Source: Pseudacidovorax sp. NFM-22 (GTDB lineage Bacteria > Pseudomonadota > Gammaproteobacteria > Burkholderiales > Burkholderiaceae_C). Taken from it: 64,000 nt of DNA. Shown piece by piece: positions 18,636 through 27,287 of this stretch. Both the position numbers and the translations under genes were made by a program. The notes under the pieces are model-generated. The model searched no databases. It saw only the letters and a list, made by a program, of their open reading frames with translations, and was not told the DNA's origin. Numbering within the stretch: position 1 is the stretch's first letter; every line of letters begins with the position of its first letter. The stretch is taken from contig NZ_JACBFY010000009.1 in assembly GCF_021401245.1 (NCBI RefSeq), forward strand, positions 143,793 to 207,792, written 5' to 3'.

Positions 18636-18890
18636 ATGAGCACGATGAACATCTCCCTGACCGACAGCCTCAAGGCCTTCGTGGATACCCCGTTGGGAGA
18701 GCACGGCTTCGGCATCAGCAGCGAGTACGTGCGCGAACTGATCCAGCGCGACCAGGATCGCGTGCGCTTACGCGCCATGCTGCTGGCGGGCGCGGCCTCG
18801 CTCTCGGGTGAGGCGGTCACGCCCAACTACTTCGACAAGCTACGCGCGAAGGTCGGCGCCAAGGGCAAGGCGGCCCGCACCGCCCGATGA
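18636..18890 (+). CDS. parD: ParD-family antitoxin (ribbon-helix-helix)
   Basis: An 84-residue type II antitoxin. N-terminal MNISLTDSLKAFVD is the DNA-binding strand and first helix of the RHH fold; ISSEYVRELIQRDQDR is the second helix, and the C-terminus is the toxin-binding tail. The stop overlaps the ATG of the next frame (ATGA at 18887-18890), the normal ParD-ParE coupling. A downstream ATG at 18645 is an alternative start. The cognate ParE is reduced to a remnant, so this antitoxin appears to be an orphan. Confidence 0.85.
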   Translation: MSTMNISLTDSLKAFVDTPLGEHGFGISSEYVRELIQRDQDRVRLRAMLLAGAASLSGEAVTPNYFDKLRAKVGAKGKAARTAR

Positions 18891-19012
18891 AGGCAGAACC
18901 CGTCGTTCCGTGCAAGGCCAAGCGCTTTCCCTATCCGGTCTTCTACATGGAGCAGGCCAACCGCATCGACGAATGGCGGATGCCGGCCAGCAAACGTGCT
19001 CTTCCCACCTGA
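18887..19012 (+). pseudogene. parE: ParE toxin remnant with internal deletion
   Basis: A 41-codon frame begins MKAEPVVP, the usual ParE N-terminus. It then jumps to KAKRFPYPVFYMEQANRIDE, which is the C-terminal beta-hairpin of ParE (RFPY-LVFY-V). About 65 central residues are missing. The final C-terminal strand, normally LHGQRDIP-W, is only faintly visible out of frame before 19020. The product cannot be a working gyrase toxin. It marks the right edge of the islet. Confidence 0.8.
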
Positions 19013-19103
19013 TGGCGCGGAGACGCCGGCCCCACCACCGGCTGAACCGCGGAAGTGCATTCGGCCTTCTCCTCCAGGCCGCGTGCCCAAACACATGGAA
19101 CAC

Positions 19104-20456
19104 ATGACAACTCTTCAGGAACCCGCCCGCACCCTCCCCCTCTTCGGCGAATGGGACGTCGTGGTCGTCGGCGGCGGACCGGCGGGCATCGCGGCGGCGG
19201 TGAGCGCGGCGCGCCATGGCGCCCGCACGCTGCTGGTGGAACGCTACGGCTTCCTCGGCGGCATGGGCACGGCCGGCGGCGTGACCAACTTCGCGGGCCT
19301 CTACGGCCGGCGCAGCGGCGAGATGCAGCGGCTGGTGCGCGGCGTGGCCGACGAGCTGCTGGCGCGCATCGACGCACTGGGCGGCCTCAACCAGCCGCAG
19401 GACGGCATGCAAGGCCGCATCCGTGTGCGCTCCTACGACACCTCGGCGTACAAGTGCGCCGCCGACCAGCTGCTGGCCGATGTGGGCGTGGACCTGCTCT
19501 TCCATGCCTGGGCCGCGGCCGTGGTGATGGACGGTGCCCGCATCGCTGCGCTGGTGGTCGAGACCAAGTCGGGCCGGCAGGCGATCCGCGCCGCGGCCTT
19601 CGTCGATGCCAGCGGCGATGCCGACGTGGCGGCCTTCGCCGGCGTGCCCTTCGAGGTGGGTGACGGCCATGGCAGCGGGCTCTTTCCCACCACCATGTTC
19701 CGCGTCGGCCAGGTCGATGCCGGGCCGGCGCTGGCGGCGGTGGGCGAGTTCAAGGCCATCAACGACTGGATCGAGCGCGTCAAGGCCGCCAAGCCGGGCG
19801 AGTACCGCTTCGCGCGCGAAGGCGCGATCCTGCGGCCCAACATCGATCCGCGCGAATGGCGGGTCAACGTCACGCAGATCCGCAATGCCGAAGGCCGGGC
19901 GATGAACGGCGTGGATGCGCGCGAGCTGAGCGCGGGCGAGCTGGAGGGCCGGCGGCAGATCGCCGAGTTCCACCGCTTCCTCAAGGCCGAGATCCCGGGC
20001 TTCGCGCAGTCGGCCATCGTGGAGATCGCACCCCAGGTGGGCATCCGCGAGACCCGGCGCATCCGCGGCCTCTATGCACTGGCGGCGGAAGACATCCTGG
20101 GCTCGGCCCAGTTCGACGACGTGATCGGCCTCAGCGCCTGGCCCATGGAGCTGCATGCCGACGGCCGCATCGAATGGGGCTTTCCACGCGACGCCGACAA
20201 CGCCTACCACCACCTGCCCTGGCGCATGCTGGTGCCGCAGGGCGTGGACAACCTGCTGGTGGCCGGCCGCTGCGCCAGCATGACCCATGAGGGACAGTCG
20301 GCCGCCCGCGCCAGCGGCGGCTGCTTCGCGATGGGCCAGGCCGCCGGCACCGCCGCCGCGCACCTGGGCGCGGGCCGCTTCGCGGAGGTCGATGTGCCCG
20401 CGCTGCAGCAGAGGCTGCGGGCGGACGGGGCGGACCTGGACGCGCCGCGCGGCTGA
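19104..20456 (+). CDS. FAD-dependent oxidoreductase (FAD_oxidored family)
   Basis: A 450-residue flavoprotein with N-terminal Rossmann motif VVVVGGGPAGIAAAVSAARHG, the adjoining LLVERYGFLGGMGTAGGV, the mid-domain FVDASGDADVAAFAG and the C-terminal NLLVAGRCASMTHEGQSAAR flavin-contact motif. These match the PF12831 family, whose members are mostly uncharacterised oxidoreductases. Substrate unknown. The ATG at 19104 has GGAA upstream; an ATG at 19095 is possible. It stands alone on the plus strand, about 90 nt after the ParE remnant, and ends before a palindromic repeat. Confidence 0.8.
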   Translation: MTTLQEPARTLPLFGEWDVVVVGGGPAGIAAAVSAARHGARTLLVERYGFLGGMGTAGGVTNFAGLYGRRSGEMQRLVRGVADELLARIDALGGLNQPQDGMQGRIRVRSYDTSAYKCAADQLLADVGVDLLFHAWAAAVVMDGARIAALVVETKSGRQAIRAAAFVDASGDADVAAFAGVPFEVGDGHGSGLFPTTMFRVGQVDAGPALAAVGEFKAINDWIERVKAAKPGEYRFAREGAILRPNIDPREWRVNVTQIRNAEGRAMNGVDARELSAGELEGRRQIAEFHRFLKAEIPGFAQSAIVEIAPQVGIRETRRIRGLYALAAEDILGSAQFDDVIGLSAWPMELHADGRIEWGFPRDADNAYHHLPWRMLVPQGVDNLLVAGRCASMTHEGQSAARASGGCFAMGQAAGTAAAHLGAGRFAEVDVPALQQRLRADGADLDAPRG

Positions 20457-20787
20457 GGCCGGCTCGACTTCTTTCGGCGGTTCCGCCGCGCGGTGCGCGG
20501 CCCATGCCCCCTGGCCAGCACCGGCTGCAAGCGCGTTGCTGCAGCCTCAGAGAAAGACGTCGCTCCCTCTCCCCTCGCGGGAGAGGGCGGGGGAGAGGGG
20601 CAGCAGCGATCGCAAGGCCCACGGCGGCTTCGAGACGCGCGCCCCCTCTCCCCAACCCCTCTCCCGCGAGGGGAGAGGGGCTCAAGGCCGCCCTTGGGCG
20701 AGCCTCGGACGTCTCAGGGGTCCGGCACGCATGTTGCGCGTCGCCTTGGGGCGGCACCTCAGGCCGCGTCAGCGGCCTGGGGGGTGC
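20457..20787. other. 331-bp gene-free region between convergent genes
   Basis: It contains the palindromic element 20563-20683 and otherwise GC-rich sequence without a credible frame. It lies between the ends of the FAD oxidoreductase (plus) and the lipoprotein gene (minus). Confidence 0.6.
20563..20683. repeat. ~120-bp palindromic repeat, copy 1
   Basis: The left arm starts CTCCCTCTCCCCTCGCGGGA and the right arm ends CCCGCGAGGGGAGAGGGGCT. Each arm is itself a hairpin, and the arms are mutually complementary over ~35 nt around a variable ~45-nt centre. A second copy with the same arms but a different centre lies at 32608-32724. It resembles a BIME/MITE-like mobile repeat and could also end transcription from both sides. 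Confidence 0.75.
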
Positions 20788-21774
20788 TTACCGGTATCCA
20801 GGCTCGCTGGCGTTGTGAATGATCCAGATCAGGTAGCCACTGGTGAAGTCGCCCATGCCGCCACCCGCGAAGATCAGGCGGCCCTGGCCCTTGTAGGTCA
20901 TCTCGAAGCGGTGGCGGTCGCCGCCGAAGTAGAAGGGGATCCAGGCCTTGCCGGTCATGTAGGCGCCCTGGTCGGTGGGCGGGCCGATCAGGTCGGTGAC
21001 CTGGCGCACCGGCATGCCGATCTGCAGCTTGGTGAACTTGCTGTTGGCAGCCGGGTTGCCGGTGATCTCGCCTTCGTAGTCGTTGATGCCCTTGACGGTG
21101 ATGCCGCTGCCCGATTCGACCTTGGTGGAGTCGACCACGTTGCCGTTGGCATCCATGCCCGGCTTGCCGGCCCCGCGCGTGCCCGAGCCCTTGGCGGACG
21201 AGCTGGCCGCCGGCGCGGGCGCCGCGGTGACGGGGGCGGCCGCCGGCGCCGCAGTCCGGGCAGGGGGCGGTGCCGACACGGGTGCGGCGACGGCGACCTC
21301 GGCGCAGCGGTCCAGTTCCAACACGCGGTGCTTGGGCTTGGCCGTGACACGCACGGCCCGCACCTTGGCTGTCACGGTGCCGCCCTTGAAGCCGCGCTCG
21401 GACGTGGCGCAGCGGAAGAAGATGCCGTCCTCCGCATCGACGGCATAGGCACCGGCCGGCACGCCACGGCCGCTGGCACGGGCGAGTTCCACCGACACGG
21501 TCTCGCCGACCAGGGCCTTGCGGATCTTGACGGCGCTGGTGTCGTCCGCGGCATCGCGGATGGCGGCGTAGTCCAGGCCGGGCAGCCTGGGTGGCGCCAC
21601 GGGCGCTGGTGCCGCAACGGGTGCGGCAGCGGCAGGTGCGGGCGCCGCAGCACCCGTGGCAGCGCCACCCACGGTGCCGGTGCCACCGGCGCTGTTGCCG
21701 CTCGAAGCGCAGCCCGCCAGCAGCGCAGAGGCCGCAGCCGCCGCGATCAGGGACAGGCGAAGTGTCGAAGTCAT
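20788..21774 (-). CDS. Outer-membrane lipoprotein with BamE/OmlA-like C-terminal domain
   Basis: A 328-residue predicted lipoprotein. The signal peptide ends in lipobox LLAGC (Cys about residue 21). Ala/Pro/Gly-rich linkers at about 25-60 and 165-200 flank a central domain with two cysteines (IFFRCATSE and ELDRCAEVA). The C-terminal ~100 residues carry KLQIGMPVRQVTDLIGPP, the opening of SmpA/OmlA (BamE)-fold domains. The ATG at 21774 was chosen for the signal peptide and GAGGG ribosome site. Probably in the envelope; function unknown. Too large and too Ala/Pro-rich to be BamE itself. Confidence 0.7.
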   Translation of the reverse strand: MTSTLRLSLIAAAAASALLAGCASSGNSAGGTGTVGGAATGAAAPAPAAAAPVAAPAPVAPPRLPGLDYAAIRDAADDTSAVKIRKALVGETVSVELARASGRGVPAGAYAVDAEDGIFFRCATSERGFKGGTVTAKVRAVRVTAKPKHRVLELDRCAEVAVAAPVSAPPPARTAAPAAAPVTAAPAPAASSSAKGSGTRGAGKPGMDANGNVVDSTKVESGSGITVKGINDYEGEITGNPAANSKFTKLQIGMPVRQVTDLIGPPTDQGAYMTGKAWIPFYFGGDRHRFEMTYKGQGRLIFAGGGMGDFTSGYLIWIIHNASEPGYR

Positions 21775-21900
21775 CAAGAGTTCCCTCTCTGGTGGTGATG
21801 GGAGGTCACCCGCCACATGCGCAGTGGGTGCCGAGATGCGAGGCATTGTGCCAACCGCCCATGGCTGGACGGCGCACGCGCGCGACGCCTATGCTGGCGC

Positions 21901-22335
21901 ATGATCTCGCACGTCTTCCTGGGCACCCGCGACTTCGAGCGCGCGCTGGCCTTCTACCAGCCGCTGCTGGCCGCGCTGGGCCTGCAGCAGCGCTTCATCG
22001 ACCGCGACCATCCCTGGGCGGGCTGGCAGCAGCCCGGCGTGGCGCGGCCCCTGCTGCTGCTGGGCCGTCCCTACGACGGCCAGGCGGCCAGCGCGGGCAA
22101 CGGCGCCATGCTGGCCCTGCTGGCGGACAGCCGCCGCCAGGTGGACGAGGTGCATGCCCTCGCCCTGCAGCTGGGCGGCCGCTGCGAAGGCCCGCCCGGC
22201 CTGCGGCCGCACTACCACGCGAACTACTACGGCGCCTACTTCCGCGATCTGGACGGCAACAAGCTGGGCCTGGCGTGTCACGCGCCCGAAGAGGGCGGCC
22301 CCATCCAGAGCCCCAGCACCCACTCGTCCACATAG
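21901..22335 (+). CDS. VOC-family (glyoxalase/bleomycin-resistance fold) protein
   Basis: A 144-residue protein with the vicinal-oxygen-chelate fold: an opening ISHVFLGTRDFERALAFYQP and a closing YFRDLDGNKLGLACH. His4 and the Asp/Glu region near the end are plausible metal ligands. Members act as lyases, dioxygenases or resistance proteins; nothing here fixes the reaction. The last 58 nt overlap the convergent acetyltransferase gene tail to tail. Confidence 0.75.
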   Translation: MISHVFLGTRDFERALAFYQPLLAALGLQQRFIDRDHPWAGWQQPGVARPLLLLGRPYDGQAASAGNGAMLALLADSRRQVDEVHALALQLGGRCEGPPGLRPHYHANYYGAYFRDLDGNKLGLACHAPEEGGPIQSPSTHSST

Positions 22336-22778
22336 TGATCCTGCGCGGCGCGCTTGTAGAAGCCACGCAACGTGCCCTCGTGCACGAAGCCCAGCGACTG
22401 GTAGAAGCGCAGCGCGCGCCGGTTGTCGCTTTCGGCGAAGAGCTCGACGCGCAGCGCGCCCTCGCCGCGCAGACGGGCCAGGGCGTCCTCGATCATGGCC
22501 CGGCCCACGCCGCGGCCATGATGGCGCGGGTCCACCGCCAGCGTGCCGAGCAGCGCCACATGGCGGGCCCGCCCGGGGTAGCGCATGGCGCGGTAGAAGC
22601 CGGCCACCTGGCCCGTCACCTCCCACACGAAGAAGCAGCCCGAGGCGAGCAGTTCGTCGAACACCGGGCGGAAGTCCTCCAGCGGCATCGGCTCGTGCGT
22701 GAGGAAGGGCACCACCTCGGGATGCATGTAGATCTCATGGACGGCGGCAAGGTCGGCGGGTGTGGCAGGTCGGCGCAT
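22278..22778 (-). CDS. GNAT-family N-acetyltransferase
   Basis: A 166-residue GNAT protein. Acetyl-CoA motif A is VDPRHHGRGVGRAMIEDAL, preceded by strand VALLGTLAV. Motif B is NRRALRFYQSLGFVHEGTLR. The length and the C-terminal WVLGLWM fit small-molecule or protein-alanine acetyltransferases related to RimJ/PhnO groups; the acceptor is unknown. Start ATG 22778; an upstream in-frame ATG at 22802 is possible. Convergent overlap with the VOC gene. Confidence 0.82.
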   Translation of the reverse strand: MRRPATPADLAAVHEIYMHPEVVPFLTHEPMPLEDFRPVFDELLASGCFFVWEVTGQVAGFYRAMRYPGRARHVALLGTLAVDPRHHGRGVGRAMIEDALARLRGEGALRVELFAESDNRRALRFYQSLGFVHEGTLRGFYKRAAQDHYVDEWVLGLWMGPPSSGA

Positions 22779-22854
22779 GACGGCATTGTGGGCGGCCCGC
22801 ATCCATGCATGCGTGTGGCGGGCGATGCGGGCGACACAGGCAGTCGACCGAAGA

Positions 22855-22880
22855 CCGTTCGGGTTGAGCCTGTCGAAGCC
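22855..22880 (+). repeat. Dispersed repeat copy
   Basis: TTCGGGTTGAGCCTGTCGAA variant of the 26-bp family, in the gap between the acetyltransferase gene and tesB. Confidence 0.75.
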
Positions 22881-22972
22881 GGGGCACCGATCCGAGCGGC
22901 GTCGCCCCCGTGGCTGCCTCCCGGCCCGGGCTTTGCTAACGTGAGGGGCTGCTCTGCTTCCGCCCCCACGCC

Positions 22973-23857
22973 ATGACCGATGCCCCCACCACCGCCTGCC
23001 TCGTCGAGGACCTCGTCGCCCTCATGCGCATGGAGCCGCTGGGCGACGACCGCTTCCGCGCGCAGAGCGAGGACATCGGCACGCCTGCCGTCTTCGGCGG
23101 CCAAGTGCTGGGCCAATCGCTGATGGCGGCCTGCCTGACGGTCGAGCCTGACCGGCCGGTGCATTCCATGCATGCCTACTTCCTGCTGCCGGGCGAGCAT
23201 GCGCCCATCGACTACAGCGTGGACCGGGTGCGCGACGGCCGCAGCTTCACCACACGCCACGTGCTGGCGCGGCAGTCGGGCCGCATCATCTTCGAGATGG
23301 CGGCCTCGTTCCAGACACGCGACCGCGGCGTCGAGCACCAGCTGGCCATGCCCGAGGTGGCATCGCCCGACACGCTGCCCAGCGACCGCGAACGCCGCCG
23401 CGCGCTGGGCGATCAATTGCCCGAGCCCTTCCGCGTGAAGGGCACCGCGCCGCACGGCATCGAGTTCCGCACCGTCGAGCAGGACGACCTGCTCGCGCCC
23501 CTGCCGCGCGAAGGCGGCAGCGCCGTCTGGATGCGCGCCGTGGCCCCGCTGCCCGACGATCCCCACATCCACCGCGCCCTGCTGGCCTATGCCTCGGACC
23601 ACGGCCTGCTGCGCGCCGCCATGATTCCGCACGGCCTGAGCTTTCTCACCGGCCAGGTGCGCGCCGCCAGCCTGGACCATGCCATGTGGTTCCACCGCGA
23701 CTTCCGCTTCGACGACTGGCTGCTGTACGTCATCGACTCGCCCAGCGCAGGCGGCGCGCGCGGGCTGTGCCGCGGCAGCGTGTTCGCGCGCGACGGGCGG
23801 CTGGTGGCCTCCACCGCGCAGGAAGGCATGCTGCGGGTGCGCGAGCCGCGCGGCTGA
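22973..23857 (+). CDS. tesB: Acyl-CoA thioesterase II
   Basis: A 294-residue double-hotdog thioesterase close in length to E. coli TesB (286). It has the opening FGGQVLGQSLMAA, the central YASDHGLL with the catalytic Asp, SLDHAMWFHRDFR, and the terminal ASTAQEGMLR with the catalytic Gln. It hydrolyses medium and long acyl-CoAs in the cytoplasm, and in aromatic-degrading bacteria may recycle CoA. It lies alone, converging on the liv operon. Confidence 0.93.
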   Translation: MTDAPTTACLVEDLVALMRMEPLGDDRFRAQSEDIGTPAVFGGQVLGQSLMAACLTVEPDRPVHSMHAYFLLPGEHAPIDYSVDRVRDGRSFTTRHVLARQSGRIIFEMAASFQTRDRGVEHQLAMPEVASPDTLPSDRERRRALGDQLPEPFRVKGTAPHGIEFRTVEQDDLLAPLPREGGSAVWMRAVAPLPDDPHIHRALLAYASDHGLLRAAMIPHGLSFLTGQVRAASLDHAMWFHRDFRFDDWLLYVIDSPSAGGARGLCRGSVFARDGRLVASTAQEGMLRVREPRG

Positions 23858-23863
23858 GGCGCG

Positions 23864-24582
<719 letters not shown>

Positions 24583-24586
<4 letters not shown>

Positions 24587-25374
24587 GCCGCCACCTCCTC
24601 GGTGCCCAGGTACACGGCCTGCACCTGCGGATTGCCGCGGACCTCGTCGACGCTGCCGGCCACCAGCACGCGGCCGTAGACCAGCACCGAGATGCGGTCG
24701 GCCAGCTCGAAGACGGCCTTCATGTCGTGCTCGATCAGCAGGATCGCCATGTCGCGCTTGAGTTCGTGGATGAGGGCGGTCATCTGCTGCGAGTCCTCCG
24801 GGCCCATGCCGGCCATGGGCTCGTCCAGCAGCAGCAGCTTCGGGCGCGCGGCCAGGGCCAGCGCCACGTCGAGCTGGCGCTGTGCGCCATGCGGCAGCGT
24901 GCCGGCGATGCGGTCCAGCGCGTGCGACAGGCCCACGCGCGCCGCCAGTTCGTCGGCGGTGGCGCGCAGGGCGGCCTCGCGGTTGCGCTCGCCCAGGAAG
25001 CGCAGGCTGCTGCCGGCATGGGCCTGGGCGGCCAGCAGCAGGTTCTCCATCACCGTGGACTGGCGAAAGATGCTGGTGATCTGGAAGCAGCGCGACAGGC
25101 CCGCCCGCACCCGCGCATGCGTGGGCAGCGGCGTCAGGTCCACGCCCGCCAGCCGCACGCGGCCGGCATCGGGTGCGATCAGTCCCGAGATCAGGTTGAC
25201 CAACGTGGACTTGCCGGCGCCATTGGGGCCGATCAGCGCATGGACCTCGCCGGCATCGACGGCCAGCGACACGTCGTCGGTGGCGCGCAGGGCGCCGAAG
25301 TTCTTGCGCAGGCCTTCGACCTGGAACAGGTGAGTTGGCGCACCCGCGGCATCGGCCGTGATCGGCGCGTTCAT
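24583..25374 (-). CDS. livG: Branched-chain amino acid-type ABC transporter ATP-binding protein LivG
   Basis: A 263-residue ABC ATPase with Walker A GPNGAGKST, Walker B LLLLDEPMAGM and the LivG-type C-terminus VQAVYLGTEE. The signature reads LPHGAQRQLDVALAL, with Ala where most LivG proteins have Glu. The ATG at 25374 overlaps the livM stop by 4 nt; the frame is open much further upstream, but that sequence is the shadow of livM. Confidence 0.9.
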
Positions 25375-26348
25375 GACGCCCTCCCTTCGGCCACCGCGCC
25401 CGCCGCAGCCGGCGATGAAGAAGGTTGCCGCGCCGGCCAGCGCAGTCCCGCCAGCCCGCGCGGCGCCAGGAAGACGATGGCGATCAGCAGCAGCCCCAGC
25501 GGCAGGTGCCAGTATTCGGTGAAGCGGCGCACCACTTCTTCGAGCCCGATCCACACCGCCGCGCCCACCGGGCCGCCCCAGCGGTGGCCGACGCCGCCGA
25601 TCACTACCATCACGATCAGCGTGGCCGATTGCGTCCAGTGCATGACCGAGGGGCTGACGAAGTTGTTGTGCGTGACCAGCAGCGCGCCCGCCAGGCCCGC
25701 CACCGCCCCCGCCAGCGCGAAGGCCACCAGCTTGAGGCGCACCACCGGATAGCCCATGGCCTGCATGCGCACCTCGTTGTCGCGGATGCCCATCAGCGCC
25801 TGGCCGAAGCGCGCGCGCGTGGCCCGGGTGAGCAGCGTCATCACCGCCGCGAACAGCGCCAGAACCACCCAGTAGAAGGTGGGCTCGTCCGCCAGGTCCA
25901 GCCCCAGGCCGAGTTCGGGCCGCTGCATGAGGTTGTAGCCGTCGTCGCCGCCATAGGCGCGCAGCGACACGGCCGCGAAGTACAGCATCTGCGCGAAGGC
26001 CAGCGTGATCATGATGAAGTAGACGCCCCGCGTGCGCAGCGCCACCAGCCCCACCAGCGCAGCGACCCCGCCCGCCACCACCGCCGCGGCCGGCCACAGC
26101 AACCAGGCCGAGACCTGGCCCGCATCGGCCAGCGCCACCATCGTGTAGGCCCCCACGCCCACGAAGCCCATGTGGCCCAGCGCCACCAGGCCGCCGAAGC
26201 CCAGGATGAAGTTCAGGCTGGCCGCGGCCAGCGCGAAGATCAGCACCCGGCGCACGAAGCTCACGTAGTAGTCCAGCCCCACGATGGGCGCCAGCAGCGG
26301 AAAGGCCGCCAGCAGCGCCAGGGCGATCCAGGGGAATGCGCGTGCCAT
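25371..26348 (-). CDS. livM: Branched-chain amino acid-type ABC transporter permease LivM
   Basis: A 325-residue inner-membrane permease of the LivM family with about nine hydrophobic segments. The signature region LNFILGFGGLVALGHMGFVG near the N-terminus and the coupling-loop stretch ALMGIRDNEVRMQAMGYPV are typical. The C-terminus is Ala/Pro-rich and short. It is coupled to livG by a 4-nt overlap and lies 5 nt after livH. Confidence 0.9.
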   Translation of the reverse strand: MARAFPWIALALLAAFPLLAPIVGLDYYVSFVRRVLIFALAAASLNFILGFGGLVALGHMGFVGVGAYTMVALADAGQVSAWLLWPAAAVVAGGVAALVGLVALRTRGVYFIMITLAFAQMLYFAAVSLRAYGGDDGYNLMQRPELGLGLDLADEPTFYWVVLALFAAVMTLLTRATRARFGQALMGIRDNEVRMQAMGYPVVRLKLVAFALAGAVAGLAGALLVTHNNFVSPSVMHWTQSATLIVMVVIGGVGHRWGGPVGAAVWIGLEEVVRRFTEYWHLPLGLLLIAIVFLAPRGLAGLRWPARQPSSSPAAAGAVAEGRAS

Positions 26349-26353
26349 GCCGC

Positions 26354-27274
26354 TCACCCCCGGGCCGGGAACAGCCCGGCCGGCTTGACGGCCAGCACCA
26401 CCGCCATCAGCGCATAGGTGGCCAGGCCCGCGATCAGCGGCCCCAGGTCCGACACCAGCGTGGGCGGCAGCAGGCCGCGCAGCGCCATGGGCACGAAGGC
26501 GCGGCCGATGGTGTCCACCAGGCCCACCAGCATGGCCGCCACGAAGGCGCCGCGCACCGAGCCGATGCCGCCGATGACCAGCACCACCAGCGAGGGGATG
26601 AGGATCTCCTCGCCCATGCCCACCTGCACCGCGGTGAGCGGGCCCATCAGCGCGCCGGCCAGGGCCGCGAGCGCGGCGCCAAGGAGGAAGACCAGCGAGA
26701 ACACCCGGTCCACCCGCACGCCCATGAACTCGGCCATGGCGCGGTTGGAGGCACCGGCGCGCACCAGCATGCCCATGCGCGTGTGGTTGACCAGCGCATA
26801 CAGGCCCAGCGCCACCAGCACACCCGCCGCCAGGATGACGAGGCGGTAGGCCGGGTAGGGCAGGCCCGGCATCAGCTCGACGGCGCCCGACAGCGCCTGC
26901 GGCGCCGAGGCCATGACCGGCGCCGGGCCCCAGATCATCTTGGCCACGTCGTCGGCCACCAGGATCACGCCGAAGGTGGCCAGCACCTGCGACAGGTGGT
27001 CGCGCCCGTACAGGTGCCGCACCAGCAGCCATTCGAGTAGCACCGCCAGCACCACGACCAGCAGCACCGCCGACGCCACCGCCATCACGAAGGAGCCGCT
27101 GGCCGTGTGCACCGTGGCCGCCACGTAGGCGCCGCCCATGAAGAGCGAGCCATGGGCCAGGTTCATCACGTCCATGATGCCGAACACCAGCGTGAGCCCC
27201 GCGGCCAGCAGGAAGAGCATCAGCCCGTAGCCCAGGCCGTTGAGCATCTGCTCGATGAAAAGGATGGGCGTCAT
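26354..27274 (-). CDS. livH: Branched-chain amino acid-type ABC transporter permease LivH
   Basis: A 306-residue permease. The N-terminus FIEQMLNGLGYGLMLFLLA and GIMDVMNLAHGSLFMGGAY are the LivH hallmark, and RAGASNRAMAEFMGVRVDR is the EAA-like coupling loop. It has about eight transmembrane helices. It starts 13 nt after the binding-protein gene and forms the membrane pore with LivM. Confidence 0.9.
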   Translation of the reverse strand: MTPILFIEQMLNGLGYGLMLFLLAAGLTLVFGIMDVMNLAHGSLFMGGAYVAATVHTASGSFVMAVASAVLLVVVLAVLLEWLLVRHLYGRDHLSQVLATFGVILVADDVAKMIWGPAPVMASAPQALSGAVELMPGLPYPAYRLVILAAGVLVALGLYALVNHTRMGMLVRAGASNRAMAEFMGVRVDRVFSLVFLLGAALAALAGALMGPLTAVQVGMGEEILIPSLVVLVIGGIGSVRGAFVAAMLVGLVDTIGRAFVPMALRGLLPPTLVSDLGPLIAGLATYALMAVVLAVKPAGLFPARG

Positions 27275-27287
27275 CGCGGGCGCGCCG

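Noticed and set aside
18996..19103. N-terminal extension of the FAD oxidoreductase from an upstream ATG
   Set aside because: The extra residues are Pro-rich and derive from the ParE remnant and linker; family members start just before the Rossmann strand.
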